Shown here: piece by piece, positions 44,819 to 54,382 of the stretch
Layout of the letters: every line of letters starts with the position of its first letter
How positions within the stretch are numbered: position 1 is the stretch's first letter
The notes under the pieces: generated by a model
What the model saw: only the letters and a program-made list of their open reading frames with translations
What the model was told of the DNA's origin: nothing
Databases searched by the model: none
Made by a program: the position numbers and the translations under genes
Assembly (NCBI GenBank): GCA_900537125.1
Contig: UNRJ01000001.1
Location: forward strand, 1-64,000
Origin: Rhodobacteraceae bacterium Alg238-R152
Lineage (GTDB): Bacteria; Pseudomonadota; Alphaproteobacteria; Rhodobacterales; Rhodobacteraceae
Direction of reading: 5' to 3'
DNA: 64,000 nucleotides

Positions 44819-47371
44819 GTGATACGATTCATCCTTTCGTTCTTCGGCACCATTTTCACATTTGTGACCATGGGCATTGCCGTTGTGGCACTCTCCATTG
44901 GGGCGGTGTTCTGGATCTATGGCCGTGAGCTGCCAAGTCACGAGAGCTTGGCGCAGTATAAGCCTCCTACGATCAGTCGGATTTATTCGGGTGAGGGGCA
45001 TATCATTGATGAGTTTGCCAAAGAGCGGCGGCTGTTTGTGCCAGCGGATGAAATTCCGGATCTGGTGAAAGAGGCGTTTATCTCTGCCGAGGACAAAAAC
45101 TTCTACACACATTCCGGATATGATGCGCGTGGTATTGCGGCGGCTGCAGTCGAAGCGGTGCAATCGCGCGGCTCCAATGTACGCGGCGCGTCGACCATCA
45201 CGCAGCAGGTGATGAAGAACTTCCTGTTGTCGGGTGACCGGAAGATTGAGCGTAAGATCAAAGAGATCATCCTTGCAACGCGTGTCGAAGAAACGCTGTC
45301 CAAAGATCAGATCCTTGAGCTGTATATGAACGAGATTTTCCTCGGCCAGAACTCCTATGGCGTGGCGGCGGCGGCACAGACTTATTTCAACAAGAACCTG
45401 GAAGAGCTGGCGCCACATGAGGCTGCAACATTGGCATCGATGCCCAAAGCCCCGGGTAAGTTTCATCCGGTGCGCAACAAAGAGCGTGTGAAAGCGCGGC
45501 GTGACTTTGTACTCAAAGAAATGGCTGAGAACGGCGTGATTACGCAGGCGGTCTATGAGAGTGAAAAAGCGCTTCCGTTGAAGTCGGTTCAAAACGGCGA
45601 TTATGAGAGCTACAGGACTGAGCGCCCACCGCGTGACTACTTTACGGATGAAATTCGCCGTCAGTTGAGCCGTGATTTTGGTGAAGAGGAATTCTTCTCT
45701 GGCGGTATGGCGGTGCGGTCAACCGAAGACCCGGAAATGCAGGATGTGGCGGCAAAAGCATTGCGCCGTGCGTTGGAAAAATATGACCGCTCGCGAGGCG
45801 TTTGGCGTGGCACCGGCGAAGTGTTGTCGGAAGACGTATTGGGTGACGAGGCGGCATGGCGCGCAGCCTTGGCGAATGTGAACATTCCACGCGATGTGGA
45901 CCTTGAAGGGCAATGGCATCCGGCGGTTGTGCTGGACGTTGGCAAAAACGACGCGCGGGTTGGCATTGAAAGCGTCGAAGAGGATGCCGACGGGCATTGG
46001 ATTCCGGCAAAAGACGCCCAGTGGGCGCGCAAGCGCCGCGAAGACGGCTCATTGGCCAGCAAAGCCAAAGTGGCAGGCGATCTTGTGTCCGTGGGTGACG
46101 TTGTGTTGGTGCGCGCCATGACCAAGGATGACGACGGCAGCTTCATTCGTTGGACTTTGCGGCAGGTGCCGGAGGTGCAGGGTGGCTTTATGGCGATGGA
46201 CGTGAACAACGGCCGGGTGATCGCCATGCAGGGTGGCTTCAGCTATCAGGACACTGTGTTCAACCGCGCAACGCAGGCAAAGCGGCAGCCGGGCTCAAGC
46301 TTTAAACCCTTCGTGTACGCCTCGGCGTTGGACAGCGGGTATTCTCCCGCAACCATTGTGATTGACGCGCCAATTGAGATCAACACGCCACAGGGGGTTT
46401 GGCGTCCTAAGAACTCGACCAACAAGTTTTATGGCCCAACGCCCCTGCGAACTGGCATTGAGATGAGCCGGAACTTGATGACCATTCGTTTGGCACAGGA
46501 AGTTGGGATGGACACGGTGGCGCGCTATGCCGAGCGCTTTGGGGTTTATGACCACATGGGTGCTTTTCTCGCAAACTCACTCGGCGCTGACGAAACCACG
46601 CTCTATCAGATGGTTGCGGCCTATGCGATGTTTGCCAATGGTGGCGAGCGAGTGGAACCCACCCTGGTGGACCGGGTGCAGGACCGCTATGGCAAGACAA
46701 TTTATCGTCATGATCAGCGTGACTGTACCGACTGTTTGGACCCCAGCGTGCCTGAGAGCCGCGGCCCACGTATCGTAACCAACCGCGAGCGGGTGATGGA
46801 TGCCATTACCGCGTATCAGCTGACCTCGATGATGCAGGGTGTGGTGACACGTGGGACAGCGTCCAGCCAGATCAAGTTGCCGGTGCCTGTGGCAGGAAAA
46901 ACCGGGACCACCAACGAAGCAAAAGACGTTTGGTTTGTAGGCTTCACCAGTAACATCGTTGCTGGCTGTTATATCGGACACGACCGTCCCCGCCCGTTGG
47001 GCCGAGGAACATATGGCGGGACCACCTGTGGCCCGGTGTTCCAGGAGTTCATGAAAGAGGCGATCAAGAAATACGGTGGCGGTAAATTCCGCGTGCCGCC
47101 AGGTGGCCATTTCATCAAGATTGACCGCTACACCGGCGCGCGTTTGGGCAATGACGCTGGTGGTGCAAATGTGGTGGCCGAATACTTCCGAGACGGGGAA
47201 GAGCCAATCTTTGGCATCGCCTATGACGGTGGTTTTGCCATGGGCTCCAACCTGCCGCTGGTGGAAGAAGTGCAATCGGCCGGGCGTCAGGTCACAACAT
47301 CCTCCGGTGGGACCGGGGTTGTGGGGCCCAAGGCGGACTTTGGCACGGTGAGTTCGGGTGGGTTGTACTAA
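44819..47371 (+). CDS. mrcA: Penicillin-binding protein 1A
   Basis: It is a bifunctional peptidoglycan glycosyltransferase and transpeptidase anchored in the inner membrane (helix at residues 10-35). Glycosyltransferase motifs are ISAEDKNFYTHSG, GASTITQQVMKNF and RKIKEIILA; transpeptidase motifs are GSSFKPF (nucleophile Ser), SRN and GKTGTTNE. An OB-like insert lies between them around residues 330-440. At 850 residues it has normal length. The GTG start follows GAAGG by eight bases. A strong terminator ends the gene. Confidence 0.95.
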   Translation: MIRFILSFFGTIFTFVTMGIAVVALSIGAVFWIYGRELPSHESLAQYKPPTISRIYSGEGHIIDEFAKERRLFVPADEIPDLVKEAFISAEDKNFYTHSGYDARGIAAAAVEAVQSRGSNVRGASTITQQVMKNFLLSGDRKIERKIKEIILATRVEETLSKDQILELYMNEIFLGQNSYGVAAAAQTYFNKNLEELAPHEAATLASMPKAPGKFHPVRNKERVKARRDFVLKEMAENGVITQAVYESEKALPLKSVQNGDYESYRTERPPRDYFTDEIRRQLSRDFGEEEFFSGGMAVRSTEDPEMQDVAAKALRRALEKYDRSRGVWRGTGEVLSEDVLGDEAAWRAALANVNIPRDVDLEGQWHPAVVLDVGKNDARVGIESVEEDADGHWIPAKDAQWARKRREDGSLASKAKVAGDLVSVGDVVLVRAMTKDDDGSFIRWTLRQVPEVQGGFMAMDVNNGRVIAMQGGFSYQDTVFNRATQAKRQPGSSFKPFVYASALDSGYSPATIVIDAPIEINTPQGVWRPKNSTNKFYGPTPLRTGIEMSRNLMTIRLAQEVGMDTVARYAERFGVYDHMGAFLANSLGADETTLYQMVAAYAMFANGGERVEPTLVDRVQDRYGKTIYRHDQRDCTDCLDPSVPESRGPRIVTNRERVMDAITAYQLTSMMQGVVTRGTASSQIKLPVPVAGKTGTTNEAKDVWFVGFTSNIVAGCYIGHDRPRPLGRGTYGGTTCGPVFQEFMKEAIKKYGGGKFRVPPGGHFIKIDRYTGARLGNDAGGANVVAEYFRDGEEPIFGIAYDGGFAMGSNLPLVEEVQSAGRQVTTSSGGTGVVGPKADFGTVSSGGLY

Positions 47372-47401
47372 GGTACCTGCCGAAAATTGACACGTCTTTC
47401 G

Positions 47402-47432
47402 AAACGGAGGTCTCCCTGAGGCCTCCGTTTTG
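47402..47432 (+). terminator. Terminator of the PBP1A gene
   Basis: AAACGGAGG and CCTCCGTTT form a stem around 11 bases, followed by TGTTAG. Confidence 0.8.
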
Positions 47433-47542
47433 TTAGGTAATGTGTCGCAGAAGGTATGGAAATCCTCAGGAGTTAACGGGGAGGAAACCCATTGGCGCGT
47501 ATGCAAGCATAGCTAACTTGCAGCCAAACAAGGATTCCTCCG

Positions 47543-48112
47543 ATGAAACGAACCGCTTTTGCCGCTATGGTCGCGCTGGCCGCGACACCTGTTGTTGCCA
47601 ATGAATATGAACCAGCAATGGCATCCTACCTTGAGAACAGCATTCGCGCCTGGGCACAGGACCCGGTGCTGGTTGCAGCCATCAAGGCGCAGAACGAAAC
47701 CACCAGTGGCTATGATCAAGCGATGATTGATCAGATGGACACGACCTGGCGGGCCGAAGTTGGCGCGGCCAGCACTCCAACCATCACGCCCGTGATTGAA
47801 AACGCAGCCGCAGACTTCCTCCGTGGACAGGTCGAGAAATCCGCAGGTCAGATCACCGAAGTTGTCATAATGGATTCAGTTGGCCTCAACGTCGCAGCTT
47901 CGGGTGTGAATTCCGACATGTGGCAAGGCGACGAAGCCAAATATCAGCAAACCTACAGCGTTGGGCCAGATGCATATCACTTTAGTGAAGTGGAGCTAGA
48001 CGACTCGACCCGCACGTACCAGGTGCAGATTTCGTTGACCATTGTTGACCCAGACACAGGCGCAAGCATTGGCGCACTTACCGTTGGTGTGGATGCCGAA
48101 ACCCTCGAATAA
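47543..48112 (+). CDS. Secreted Cache/PDC-like sensor protein
   Basis: A signal peptide (MKRTAFAAMVALAATPVVA) precedes about 170 residues that look like a single extracellular sensor domain: a long N-terminal helix (YLENSIRAWAQDPVLVAAIK) and the strand pattern ITEVVIMDSVGLNVAASG, YQVQISLTIVDPDTGASIG, ALTVGVDA typical of Cache/PDC folds. There is no membrane or output domain. It lies 49 bases upstream of a chemoreceptor gene and is separated by a terminator-like hairpin, so it may be a periplasmic ligand-binding partner made in excess over the receptor. The ligand is unknown. Confidence 0.65.
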   Translation: MKRTAFAAMVALAATPVVANEYEPAMASYLENSIRAWAQDPVLVAAIKAQNETTSGYDQAMIDQMDTTWRAEVGAASTPTITPVIENAAADFLRGQVEKSAGQITEVVIMDSVGLNVAASGVNSDMWQGDEAKYQQTYSVGPDAYHFSEVELDDSTRTYQVQISLTIVDPDTGASIGALTVGVDAETLE

Positions 48113-48119
48113 GTGTAGT

Positions 48120-48150
48120 GCGATCCCCAAGTGGGATCGCTTGCCTTTTT
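48120..48150 (+). terminator. Intra-operon attenuator or terminator before the chemoreceptor gene
   Basis: GCGATCCC-CAAGT-GGGATCGC is a perfect stem followed by TTGCCTTTTT. It sits between the sensor-like gene and the chemoreceptor gene and overlaps nothing. Confidence 0.8.
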
Positions 48151-48161
48151 AGGAGCAGATT

Positions 48162-49895
48162 ATGAAACTCATTTCACCGGTACTGGGCCTGTTTGATAAA
48201 CTCTCTGTGTTTCTCAAGGCGACATTGCTGATTGTCGGTACCACCTTGATAGTGGCGACCATGTTGTCTGTGGACTCTCAGCGCCAGCTGACCAAGTCGA
48301 TCAACAATGGCTTGTTGCAGCTGGCAACAGAGATGACCAGTGCCACGGCATCCAGCGCCAGCGGTGCAATCCGTTTTGGTGACACAGAAGCGTTGCAAAG
48401 TATTCTAGACACCACAGTTGCACGTGCAGACGGGCAGGCCTTGTTTGCGGTGGCATTAAACAAAGCGGGTGAGGCCATTGGCACGTCAGGATCCGAACCC
48501 ATGGGGGGCGCATCGGAGGTTGAGGCACTTGCAAAGCAGGCCTTGGATACTGGTGAGGCGGCCGCGTCTGAGAGTGGCTACGTTTTGGCGGTGCCTGCAC
48601 GTAGCGGTAAAGATGGCAGTAAGATTTCGGGCAGCCTGGCCATTGTTTGGTCCCCGGATCAGGCACTTGCACAGGCCAAGAAAGCCAATATGAAATCGAT
48701 CGCCACGGCAGGTCTGGTGTTTTTGGTGATGTGTACCTTGTGTGCCTGGGTTATCCGCCGGGTGGTGTCCCATCCGTTGCAGGATGTCCGCGAGGTGGTG
48801 CGTGATATTGCTGAAGGGCGCTATGACACACCTGCAAAACATATCGGCCGTGGCGATGAGATCGGCGGGATTTCACGTACAGTTGATGGGCTGAAAGCAC
48901 AGCTTTCTGAGGCCCATGACGTGGAGCAAGAGCGTAAGTTGGCGCAGCAAGAGCAGGACCGTGTGGTTGAAGCTTTGACGGCGGCGCTGCAGCGGTTGGC
49001 AGAGGGCGACCTCACGCACCCAATCGAGCAACGCTTTACGCAAGGCTACGAACCATTGCGTGAAAACTACAACAACACGTTGGTGACATTGGTGTCGATC
49101 ATGCAGGCTGTGGTGGAGAATTCGCACCGTATCCGCAGCAGCTCCAAAGAGATTGGCGATTCCTCTAACTCGCTTGCGAACCGCACGGAAAGTCAGGCGG
49201 CGACGCTGGAACAGACGGCCCATGCCATGGAAGAGCTGACCGCAAGCGTGAGCGACGCAGCTGAAGGCGCCAAAGACGTAGAGGCAATTGTTGCGGGCAC
49301 CAAACAGACCGTACAGTCCAGCGGCGAAGTGGTGAAACAAGCAGTGGATGCGATGTCATTGATTCAGGCGTCCTCTGACAAGATTTCGCAGATTATCTCG
49401 GTGATTGATGACATCTCGTTCCAAACCAACCTATTGGCGTTGAACGCCGGGGTGGAAGCGGCACGGGCAGGGGATGCAGGCCGTGGTTTTGCGGTTGTGG
49501 CCTCTGAAGTGCGTGCATTGGCGCAGCGCTCGTCTGAATCTGCCGCGGAGATCAAAGAGCTGATCAATGAAAGTGCGCAACACGTGGACGAAGGCGTGAC
49601 CCTTGTGGGCAAGACCGGGGATGAGCTGACCAAGATTGTCAGCGGTGTGGCCACCGTGTCTGAGCACATCAGCGGGATTGCTGATGGGGCGACGCGTCAG
49701 GCGACCACATTGAGTGGTATCAACAAAGGTGTGGCAGAGTTGGATCGCGTGACGCAGCAGAATGCAGCAATGGTGGAAGAGACCGCCGCCGCAAGCTCTG
49801 TGCTGCACAGCGACGCCAGCGAGCTGGCCTCACAGGTGTCGGTGTTCAAAGTGGCAGCGGAAGGCGATGCGCAGGTAGATGCGCGCGCGGCCTAG
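48162..49895 (+). CDS. Methyl-accepting chemotaxis protein
   Basis: It is a transmembrane chemoreceptor of 577 residues. Membrane helices are near residues 18-40 and 180-200, enclosing a periplasmic domain of about 140 residues. A HAMP domain follows ([21 protein letters not shown]), then a coiled-coil signalling domain with the conserved hairpin tip [20 protein letters not shown] and [18 protein letters not shown] that contacts CheA/CheW. There is no C-terminal CheR-docking pentapeptide. AGGAG precedes the ATG. No che genes are in the window. Confidence 0.93.
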   Translation: MKLISPVLGLFDKLSVFLKATLLIVGTTLIVATMLSVDSQRQLTKSINNGLLQLATEMTSATASSASGAIRFGDTEALQSILDTTVARADGQALFAVALNKAGEAIGTSGSEPMGGASEVEALAKQALDTGEAAASESGYVLAVPARSGKDGSKISGSLAIVWSPDQALAQAKKANMKSIATAGLVFLVMCTLCAWVIRRVVSHPLQDVREVVRDIAEGRYDTPAKHIGRGDEIGGISRTVDGLKAQLSEAHDVEQERKLAQQEQDRVVEALTAALQRLAEGDLTHPIEQRFTQGYEPLRENYNNTLVTLVSIMQAVVENSHRIRSSSKEIGDSSNSLANRTESQAATLEQTAHAMEELTASVSDAAEGAKDVEAIVAGTKQTVQSSGEVVKQAVDAMSLIQASSDKISQIISVIDDISFQTNLLALNAGVEAARAGDAGRGFAVVASEVRALAQRSSESAAEIKELINESAQHVDEGVTLVGKTGDELTKIVSGVATVSEHISGIADGATRQATTLSGINKGVAELDRVTQQNAAMVEETAAASSVLHSDASELASQVSVFKVAAEGDAQVDARAA

Positions 49896-49920
49896 GCGGT
49901 TGGCTTGGAATTGAGAATGA

Positions 49921-49957
49921 AAGGGGCGTTGCAAATGCGGCGCCCCTTATTGTTTTA
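49921..49957 (+). terminator. Terminator of the chemoreceptor gene
   Basis: AAGGGGCG and CGCCCCTT form a stem followed by ATTGTTTT. Confidence 0.85.
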
Positions 49958-50078
49958 GAAGCACCGTCGCATCCAGCCACGTCCCATTTCACATGGCTCA
50001 AGCTGCTAGGCCGACATAAGCCGATCCTACAAATTGCGCAGGGTGCCAACAGGTGACGGCCAGAGCCAAGTTGTTGAC

Positions 50079-50234
50079 TTACGCCCGGTTTTCTTTACCT
50101 GAGGCCATAGCTGCCACAACAAATCCCAGAATGAGTGCGACAAAAACGCTGATACCCAACATCAGTAGCGACGCTGAGACGATGGGGGGCAGAGTTTCAA
50201 TGATACTCCAGAACACGTTTAGGATGGCTTCCAT
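50079..50234 (-). CDS. 51-residue single-span membrane protein
   Basis: A minus-strand frame begins ATG at 50234 with GGAG eight bases upstream and ends TAA. The product opens MEAILNVFWSIIETLPPIV, continues with a strongly hydrophobic helix (LLMLGISVFVALILGFVV) and ends with the polar tail ASGKENRA. The good ribosome site, clean hydrophobic pattern and isolated position support a real gene. No family is recognised. It lies between two terminators, so it is transcribed alone from the region in front of metG's end. Confidence 0.6.
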   Translation of the reverse strand: MEAILNVFWSIIETLPPIVSASLLMLGISVFVALILGFVVAAMASGKENRA

Positions 50235-50361
50235 CAGTCAATCTCCATTTGGCGCAAAACTCAGGTGCACGATTTCATTTTGAACAATGAATTAGCGTGA
50301 GTCGAGCATTTCAACTTTGACCTCTGTCACAAACGGGGGGAGAAGAAGCCAGTTTGCCGTG
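50235..50361. other. Short intergenic stretch upstream of the small membrane protein
   Basis: This should hold the promoter of the 51-residue protein. No operator or RNA gene was recognised. Confidence 0.4.
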
Positions 50362-50394
50362 AGAAAAGAGGTCTGCGCGGCTCTTTGGCCGCGC
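50362..50394 (-). terminator. Terminator of metG
   Basis: On the minus strand GCGCGGC and GCCGCGC form a stem followed by AGACCTCTTTTCTC. Confidence 0.7.
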
Positions 50395-50401
50395 TGTGTC
50401 G

Positions 50402-52117
50402 TCAGTCTTGGCGTTTGCCTGCAAATTTCTCCTGCCACTCTTCACGCTCATCATCGCTGATTTTGCGGAAGGTGACATCCGGTACGGTGAAGGCGTGTCC
50501 AGGCCGCAGCGCTTCAGTGGCAGCGGCAACATCATCTGGCCAATCGGTATCTTCGGTCTGCATCGCAGCCATTAAAGTCGCGGACGCATCCGGGATGAAA
50601 GGCTCTGAAATCACGGCATAAATCCGGATCAGGTTCAACGCGAGACGGATTTGCATCGCAGCCTTTTCCGGGTCTTCTTTGAAGGTCGACCAAGGCGCGG
50701 CGGTTTGCAGATACTCGTTGCCCGCAACCCAAATGGCGCGCAGTTCTTGTGCCGATTTACGCACTTCCATGGCGGCCATATGGCCCTCATAGGCGCGCAT
50801 GCGGGTGGTCAGCTCTGTGAGCAACGTTTGTTCTGTTTCACCCAGTTCGCCGCCAGCCGGTACTTCTTCGCCAAACTTGGACCGGCAGAATTTTGTGACG
50901 CGGCTGACAAAGTTACCAAGCACGTCGGCGAGGTCTTTGTTCACCGATTGCTGGAAGTTCTCCCAAGTGAATTCGCTGTCGGAGCTCTCCGGGGCGTGGC
51001 TCAGCAGCCACCAACGCCAGTAGTCAGAGGGCAAGATTTCCAACGCTTGATCCATAAAGACACCACGGCCACGAGAGGTGGAGAATTGGCCCCCGTCGTA
51101 GTTCAAGTAGTTGAAAGATTTGATGTAATCCACGGCCTTCCACGGTTCTTCGGAACCCAGAATTGTGGCCGGGAACGACAGCGTGTGGAAAGGCACGTTA
51201 TCTTTGCCCATGAATTGGGTGTAGGTCACATCGTCCGCGCCTTTGTCGGTGCGCCACCAGCGCTCCCAGTCGGTGCCTTTTTCGGCGGCGACCCATTCTT
51301 GGGCGCAGGCGATGTATTCGATGGGTGCGTCGAACCAGACGTAGAAGACCTTGCCTTCCATACCGGGCCAGTCTTCTCCGCCTTTCTTAACAGGCACACC
51401 CCAGTCCAGATCGCGGGTGATGCCGCGGTCTTGCAGGCCGTCGCCGTCGTTCAGCCATTTATTGGCAATCGAGGTGGTCAACACCGGCCAGTCAGCTTTG
51501 CTGTCGATCCAAGATTGCAGTTTGTCGCGCATCTGCGACTGACAGAGGAACAGGTGTTTGGTCTCGCGCTCTTCCAGATCAGTGGAGCCGGAAATGGTGG
51601 AATAGGGGTTGATCAGATCAGTAGGGTCAAGCTGCTTGGTGCAGTTGTCACACTGATCGCCACGCGCGCTTTCAAAGCCGCAATTGGGGCAGGTGCCTTC
51701 GATGTAACGGTCCGGCAGGAAGCGGCCGTCCGCGTTGGAATAAACCATCTTTTCAGACACTTCGCGGATCAGCCCCATGTCGGCCAAACGGCCTGCAAAG
51801 TGTTGGGTCAGCGCGTGGTTTTCCGCGCTAGAGGAGCGGCCATAGTGGTCAAACGACAGGCGGAAGCCGTCGGCAATCTTGGTCTGGACAGCGTGCATTT
51901 CGGCGCAGTATTCGGCGACATCTTTGCCTGCTTTGGCAGCGGCCAATTCGGCAGGGGTGCCGTGTTCATCGGTGGCGCAGAGGAACAGCACTTCGTTGCC
52001 GCGCGCACGCATGTAGCGGGCGAACAGATCCGCAGGCAGTTGGCTGCCAACAAGGTTTCCGAGGTGTTTGATACCGTTGATATACGGCAGAGCCGAGGTG
52101 ATCAGATGGCGCGCCAT
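50402..52117 (-). CDS. metG: Methionyl-tRNA synthetase
   Basis: It charges tRNA-Met. The class I signature is [12 protein letters not shown] (HIGH equivalent HLGN), the zinc knuckle is [17 protein letters not shown], and the anticodon-binding region carries [17 protein letters not shown]. The KMSKS loop reads QFSTSRG, so both lysines of the classic motif are replaced. At 571 residues it is the variant without the C-terminal tRNA-binding OB domain. The gene stands alone with its own terminator. It is essential unless a second copy exists outside the window. Confidence 0.95.
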   Translation of the reverse strand: MARHLITSALPYINGIKHLGNLVGSQLPADLFARYMRARGNEVLFLCATDEHGTPAELAAAKAGKDVAEYCAEMHAVQTKIADGFRLSFDHYGRSSSAENHALTQHFAGRLADMGLIREVSEKMVYSNADGRFLPDRYIEGTCPNCGFESARGDQCDNCTKQLDPTDLINPYSTISGSTDLEERETKHLFLCQSQMRDKLQSWIDSKADWPVLTTSIANKWLNDGDGLQDRGITRDLDWGVPVKKGGEDWPGMEGKVFYVWFDAPIEYIACAQEWVAAEKGTDWERWWRTDKGADDVTYTQFMGKDNVPFHTLSFPATILGSEEPWKAVDYIKSFNYLNYDGGQFSTSRGRGVFMDQALEILPSDYWRWWLLSHAPESSDSEFTWENFQQSVNKDLADVLGNFVSRVTKFCRSKFGEEVPAGGELGETEQTLLTELTTRMRAYEGHMAAMEVRKSAQELRAIWVAGNEYLQTAAPWSTFKEDPEKAAMQIRLALNLIRIYAVISEPFIPDASATLMAAMQTEDTDWPDDVAAATEALRPGHAFTVPDVTFRKISDDEREEWQEKFAGKRQD

Positions 52118-52187
52118 TGCGGGGTTCCCTTAACTGTTTCAACCCCATTATCCCAAAGACTTTGCCAGTTCCACAGGCGAATTTGCG

Positions 52188-52229
52188 CGTCGGTATCACG
52201 TCTGTATTGCGACTGTTTTGCGGAGGTGC
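52188..52229 (+). repeat. Dispersed intergenic repeat, copy 2
   Basis: GCGTCGGTATCACGTCTGTA, then TTGCGACTGTTTTGCGGAGGTGC. It is related to 36520-36561, with the same order of GTCGGTAT units and the same end. Confidence 0.5.
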
Positions 52230-52240
52230 GGATTTCGACC

Positions 52241-53500
52241 TCAATCCGCCTCGTTTTTAGGTGGGTCTTCGGTGCGTGTGGGCTTCTCGCGTTGGCGTTT
52301 TGTGATGCGTCCCACAGTGAATGACGTGCGCGGTGCATAGACGTAGCGGGTGCGGTGCTCCGCCGTTGGGCGGGCCAACATGCGGGTCAGACCAAAGACA
52401 ATGAGCAAGGCATGTCCGGCGGCAATCATGATGAAGAGGGCAGAGGGACCAAAGCGTTCGATCAGGCCGGAGGCAAACAGCGGTGTGCCAATTGCGCCAA
52501 CCGCAAAGAAAAACATCAGCGCGGCGGAAAGCTCGACGCGTTCTTCGGAGGTGGCGAAGTCGTTGGCATGGGCGGCTGACACCGAATAAATCGGGAAAGA
52601 CGTGAAGCCAAAGAAAGACGCGTTGAGCATGATCATGGCGGTGCTGCCTGCGCCCATGGTGACGGTCGTCGCGCATGACACAACTGCCGCCGCTGACAGC
52701 CAGATCAACACCCAGCGGCGGTCAAACTTGTCCGCCAGCCAGCCCACTGGATATTGCGCGATGGCGCCACCCAGCACAAAGGCGGCGAGGAACCATGCGA
52801 TCTGCCCAATCTGAAGCCCGACTTCGGTGCCATAGACCGGCCCTACCATGCGAAAAGAGGCGGAACTCAACGCGGCGACAATCACACCTGCAACGGCCAA
52901 TGGAGACCGCTCATAGGCCAGTTTGGGGCGCAGACGTGGGGCTTTGGGGGTTTTGGGTTGTGGCGATGTTGTCAGCGTGATGGGCAAAAGCGCGGCGCAG
53001 CAGATCAATGCAAGCAGGTTGTAAGACACATAAGAGGCCGGCTCCAAAACACTTATCACCAGCTGTGCGCCCAGAGAGGCCACCATGTCGACCACCCGGT
53101 AGGTGCCCATGGCCCGGCCTCGGTTTTCATTGGTGACTTTGGATTGCAGCCACGCCTCAACCACGGTGAAACAACCCGCTACACAAAGACCGGAGGCCAC
53201 CCGCATCAGAGCCCAGGCGTAGGGATCAACGATGATGAAATGGCCCAGAAGGCCAATGGCGCCCATCGCGGTGAAGGTGGCAAAGGCGCGGGAATGACCG
53301 ACGCTGCCCATGAGGCGCGGTGACCACCAACATCCGATGAAGAAGCCCAGAAAATGCGCCGAGCCTAAGAGGCCAATCTGTTCCGTGGAAAATCCAAGTG
53401 CGATGCCGGAGAGCGCATCCAAAGGCCCCACGCCGCCCGAGCTGAGTTGGAGAAGGATGACCGAGAGGAACAAGGCTGAGAAGGTAATGATCATGCGCAT
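52241..53500 (-). CDS. Major facilitator superfamily transporter
   Basis: It has twelve predicted membrane helices in 419 residues. Typical motifs are GSAHFLGFFIGCWWSPRLMG between helices 2 and 3 and QYPVGWLADKFDRRWVLIW between helices 8 and 9. It resembles YcaD-type sugar or drug exporters. The polar C-terminal tail (KRQREKPTRTEDPPKNEAD) is cytoplasmic. The substrate is not indicated and there is no dedicated regulator. It may be read with downstream metG through about 120 bases that contain a repeat. Confidence 0.85.
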   Translation of the reverse strand: MRMIITFSALFLSVILLQLSSGGVGPLDALSGIALGFSTEQIGLLGSAHFLGFFIGCWWSPRLMGSVGHSRAFATFTAMGAIGLLGHFIIVDPYAWALMRVASGLCVAGCFTVVEAWLQSKVTNENRGRAMGTYRVVDMVASLGAQLVISVLEPASYVSYNLLALICCAALLPITLTTSPQPKTPKAPRLRPKLAYERSPLAVAGVIVAALSSASFRMVGPVYGTEVGLQIGQIAWFLAAFVLGGAIAQYPVGWLADKFDRRWVLIWLSAAAVVSCATTVTMGAGSTAMIMLNASFFGFTSFPIYSVSAAHANDFATSEERVELSAALMFFFAVGAIGTPLFASGLIERFGPSALFIMIAAGHALLIVFGLTRMLARPTAEHRTRYVYAPRTSFTVGRITKRQREKPTRTEDPPKNEAD

Positions 53501-53572
53501 GTCGGCAGCATGGCGGTTTGCGGCGCGTTGACTAGAGGGAATTCGACTTGGACGTGTCGTTTTTGCGTGTGG

Positions 53573-54310
53573 CTATCGTAAAATGCGTGCCGCTAACGAT
53601 GGGCTGACCCTGTTGATGCCGCGTAGCAGGCGGGCTTTGCCAATCCAGGTTTCTGACTTTTGATCGACAAGGCCGCGCAGGATTTCGCTGGCCACTTTCT
53701 CTGGGCTGTCTTTGCCGGTGCCGCGCCCGGCGGTCATGGGGGTGTCCACCAGTGCGGGCAGCACTTCGTTCACCAACAATTGCGGGATGGCATCGGCACA
53801 TTGATAGCGCAGGGCGCGCAGGTAGTGGCGCAGCCCCGCCTTGGTGGCGCAATAGGTGGGCGCGTCACGTTTGGGAGCAAGGGCCAGCGAAGAGGTGATG
53901 GCGGAGACAAAAGGCTTGGGGTGTTGTGCCAGCGTTGGAAGGAGGGCGCTGGTTAAATGGATGGGCGCTTGTAGGTTGAGGGCCAGTTCGAGTTCGGATT
54001 GGCGCGGATGTTTGGCGAGGCCTTCAGGGATGTTTTGTGAAAACTGCACGCCCGCCGCGTGGATGATGCCAGAGACGTGGTAGCCTTGAATTTGTGCCAG
54101 CAGGGCGTCACGTCCCTCGGCATTGGAGAGGTCGGCCTGTAGTTTCTTGAGTGTTTCCGGTGAGGCACCTGTCAGACGGTCCAAAGCTTGCGCGCTGCGG
54201 CCGGTGGCGATGACCAGTGCGCCGGCCTCTGTGAGGGCCTGGGTGAGCGCACGACCGATGCCGCCAGTGGCGCCGGTGATCAGGATGCTGTGATGGGTGA
54301 AGTGGGGCAT
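53573..54310 (-). CDS. Short-chain dehydrogenase/reductase
   Basis: It is an NAD(P)-dependent oxidoreductase of 245 residues: the cofactor loop is LITGATGGIGRAL, the catalytic pair YCATKAG, Ser in ITSSLALAP and Asn in LNLQAPIHLTS. It resembles DltE-like members, whose substrates are unknown. The gene is divergent from a TetR-type regulator with a perfect palindrome between, so it is probably that regulator's target. Confidence 0.85.
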   Translation of the reverse strand: MPHFTHHSILITGATGGIGRALTQALTEAGALVIATGRSAQALDRLTGASPETLKKLQADLSNAEGRDALLAQIQGYHVSGIIHAAGVQFSQNIPEGLAKHPRQSELELALNLQAPIHLTSALLPTLAQHPKPFVSAITSSLALAPKRDAPTYCATKAGLRHYLRALRYQCADAIPQLLVNEVLPALVDTPMTAGRGTGKDSPEKVASEILRGLVDQKSETWIGKARLLRGINRVSPSLAARILR

Positions 54311-54348
54311 GGGGAAGCCTTGTGTTGAAGTGCGTTTGTGTCAATATG

Positions 54349-54362
54349 TGAGTTATTACTCA
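54349..54362. promoter_or_regulatory. TetR-type operator between SDR and TetR genes
   Basis: TGAGT-TATT-ACTCA is a perfect 14-base palindrome midway between the divergent starts. It would control both genes. Confidence 0.65.
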
Positions 54363-54382
54363 TGTTTTGGACTCGCTTTGCC

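Noticed and set aside
46577..47506. 309-codon minus-strand frame opposite the end of the PBP1A gene
   Set aside because: It overlaps a strongly supported gene in antisense and has no recognisable domain.
50651..52324. 557-codon plus-strand frame opposite metG
   Set aside because: It mirrors the codon periodicity of metG and shows no domain; long antisense frames are expected in GC-rich genes.
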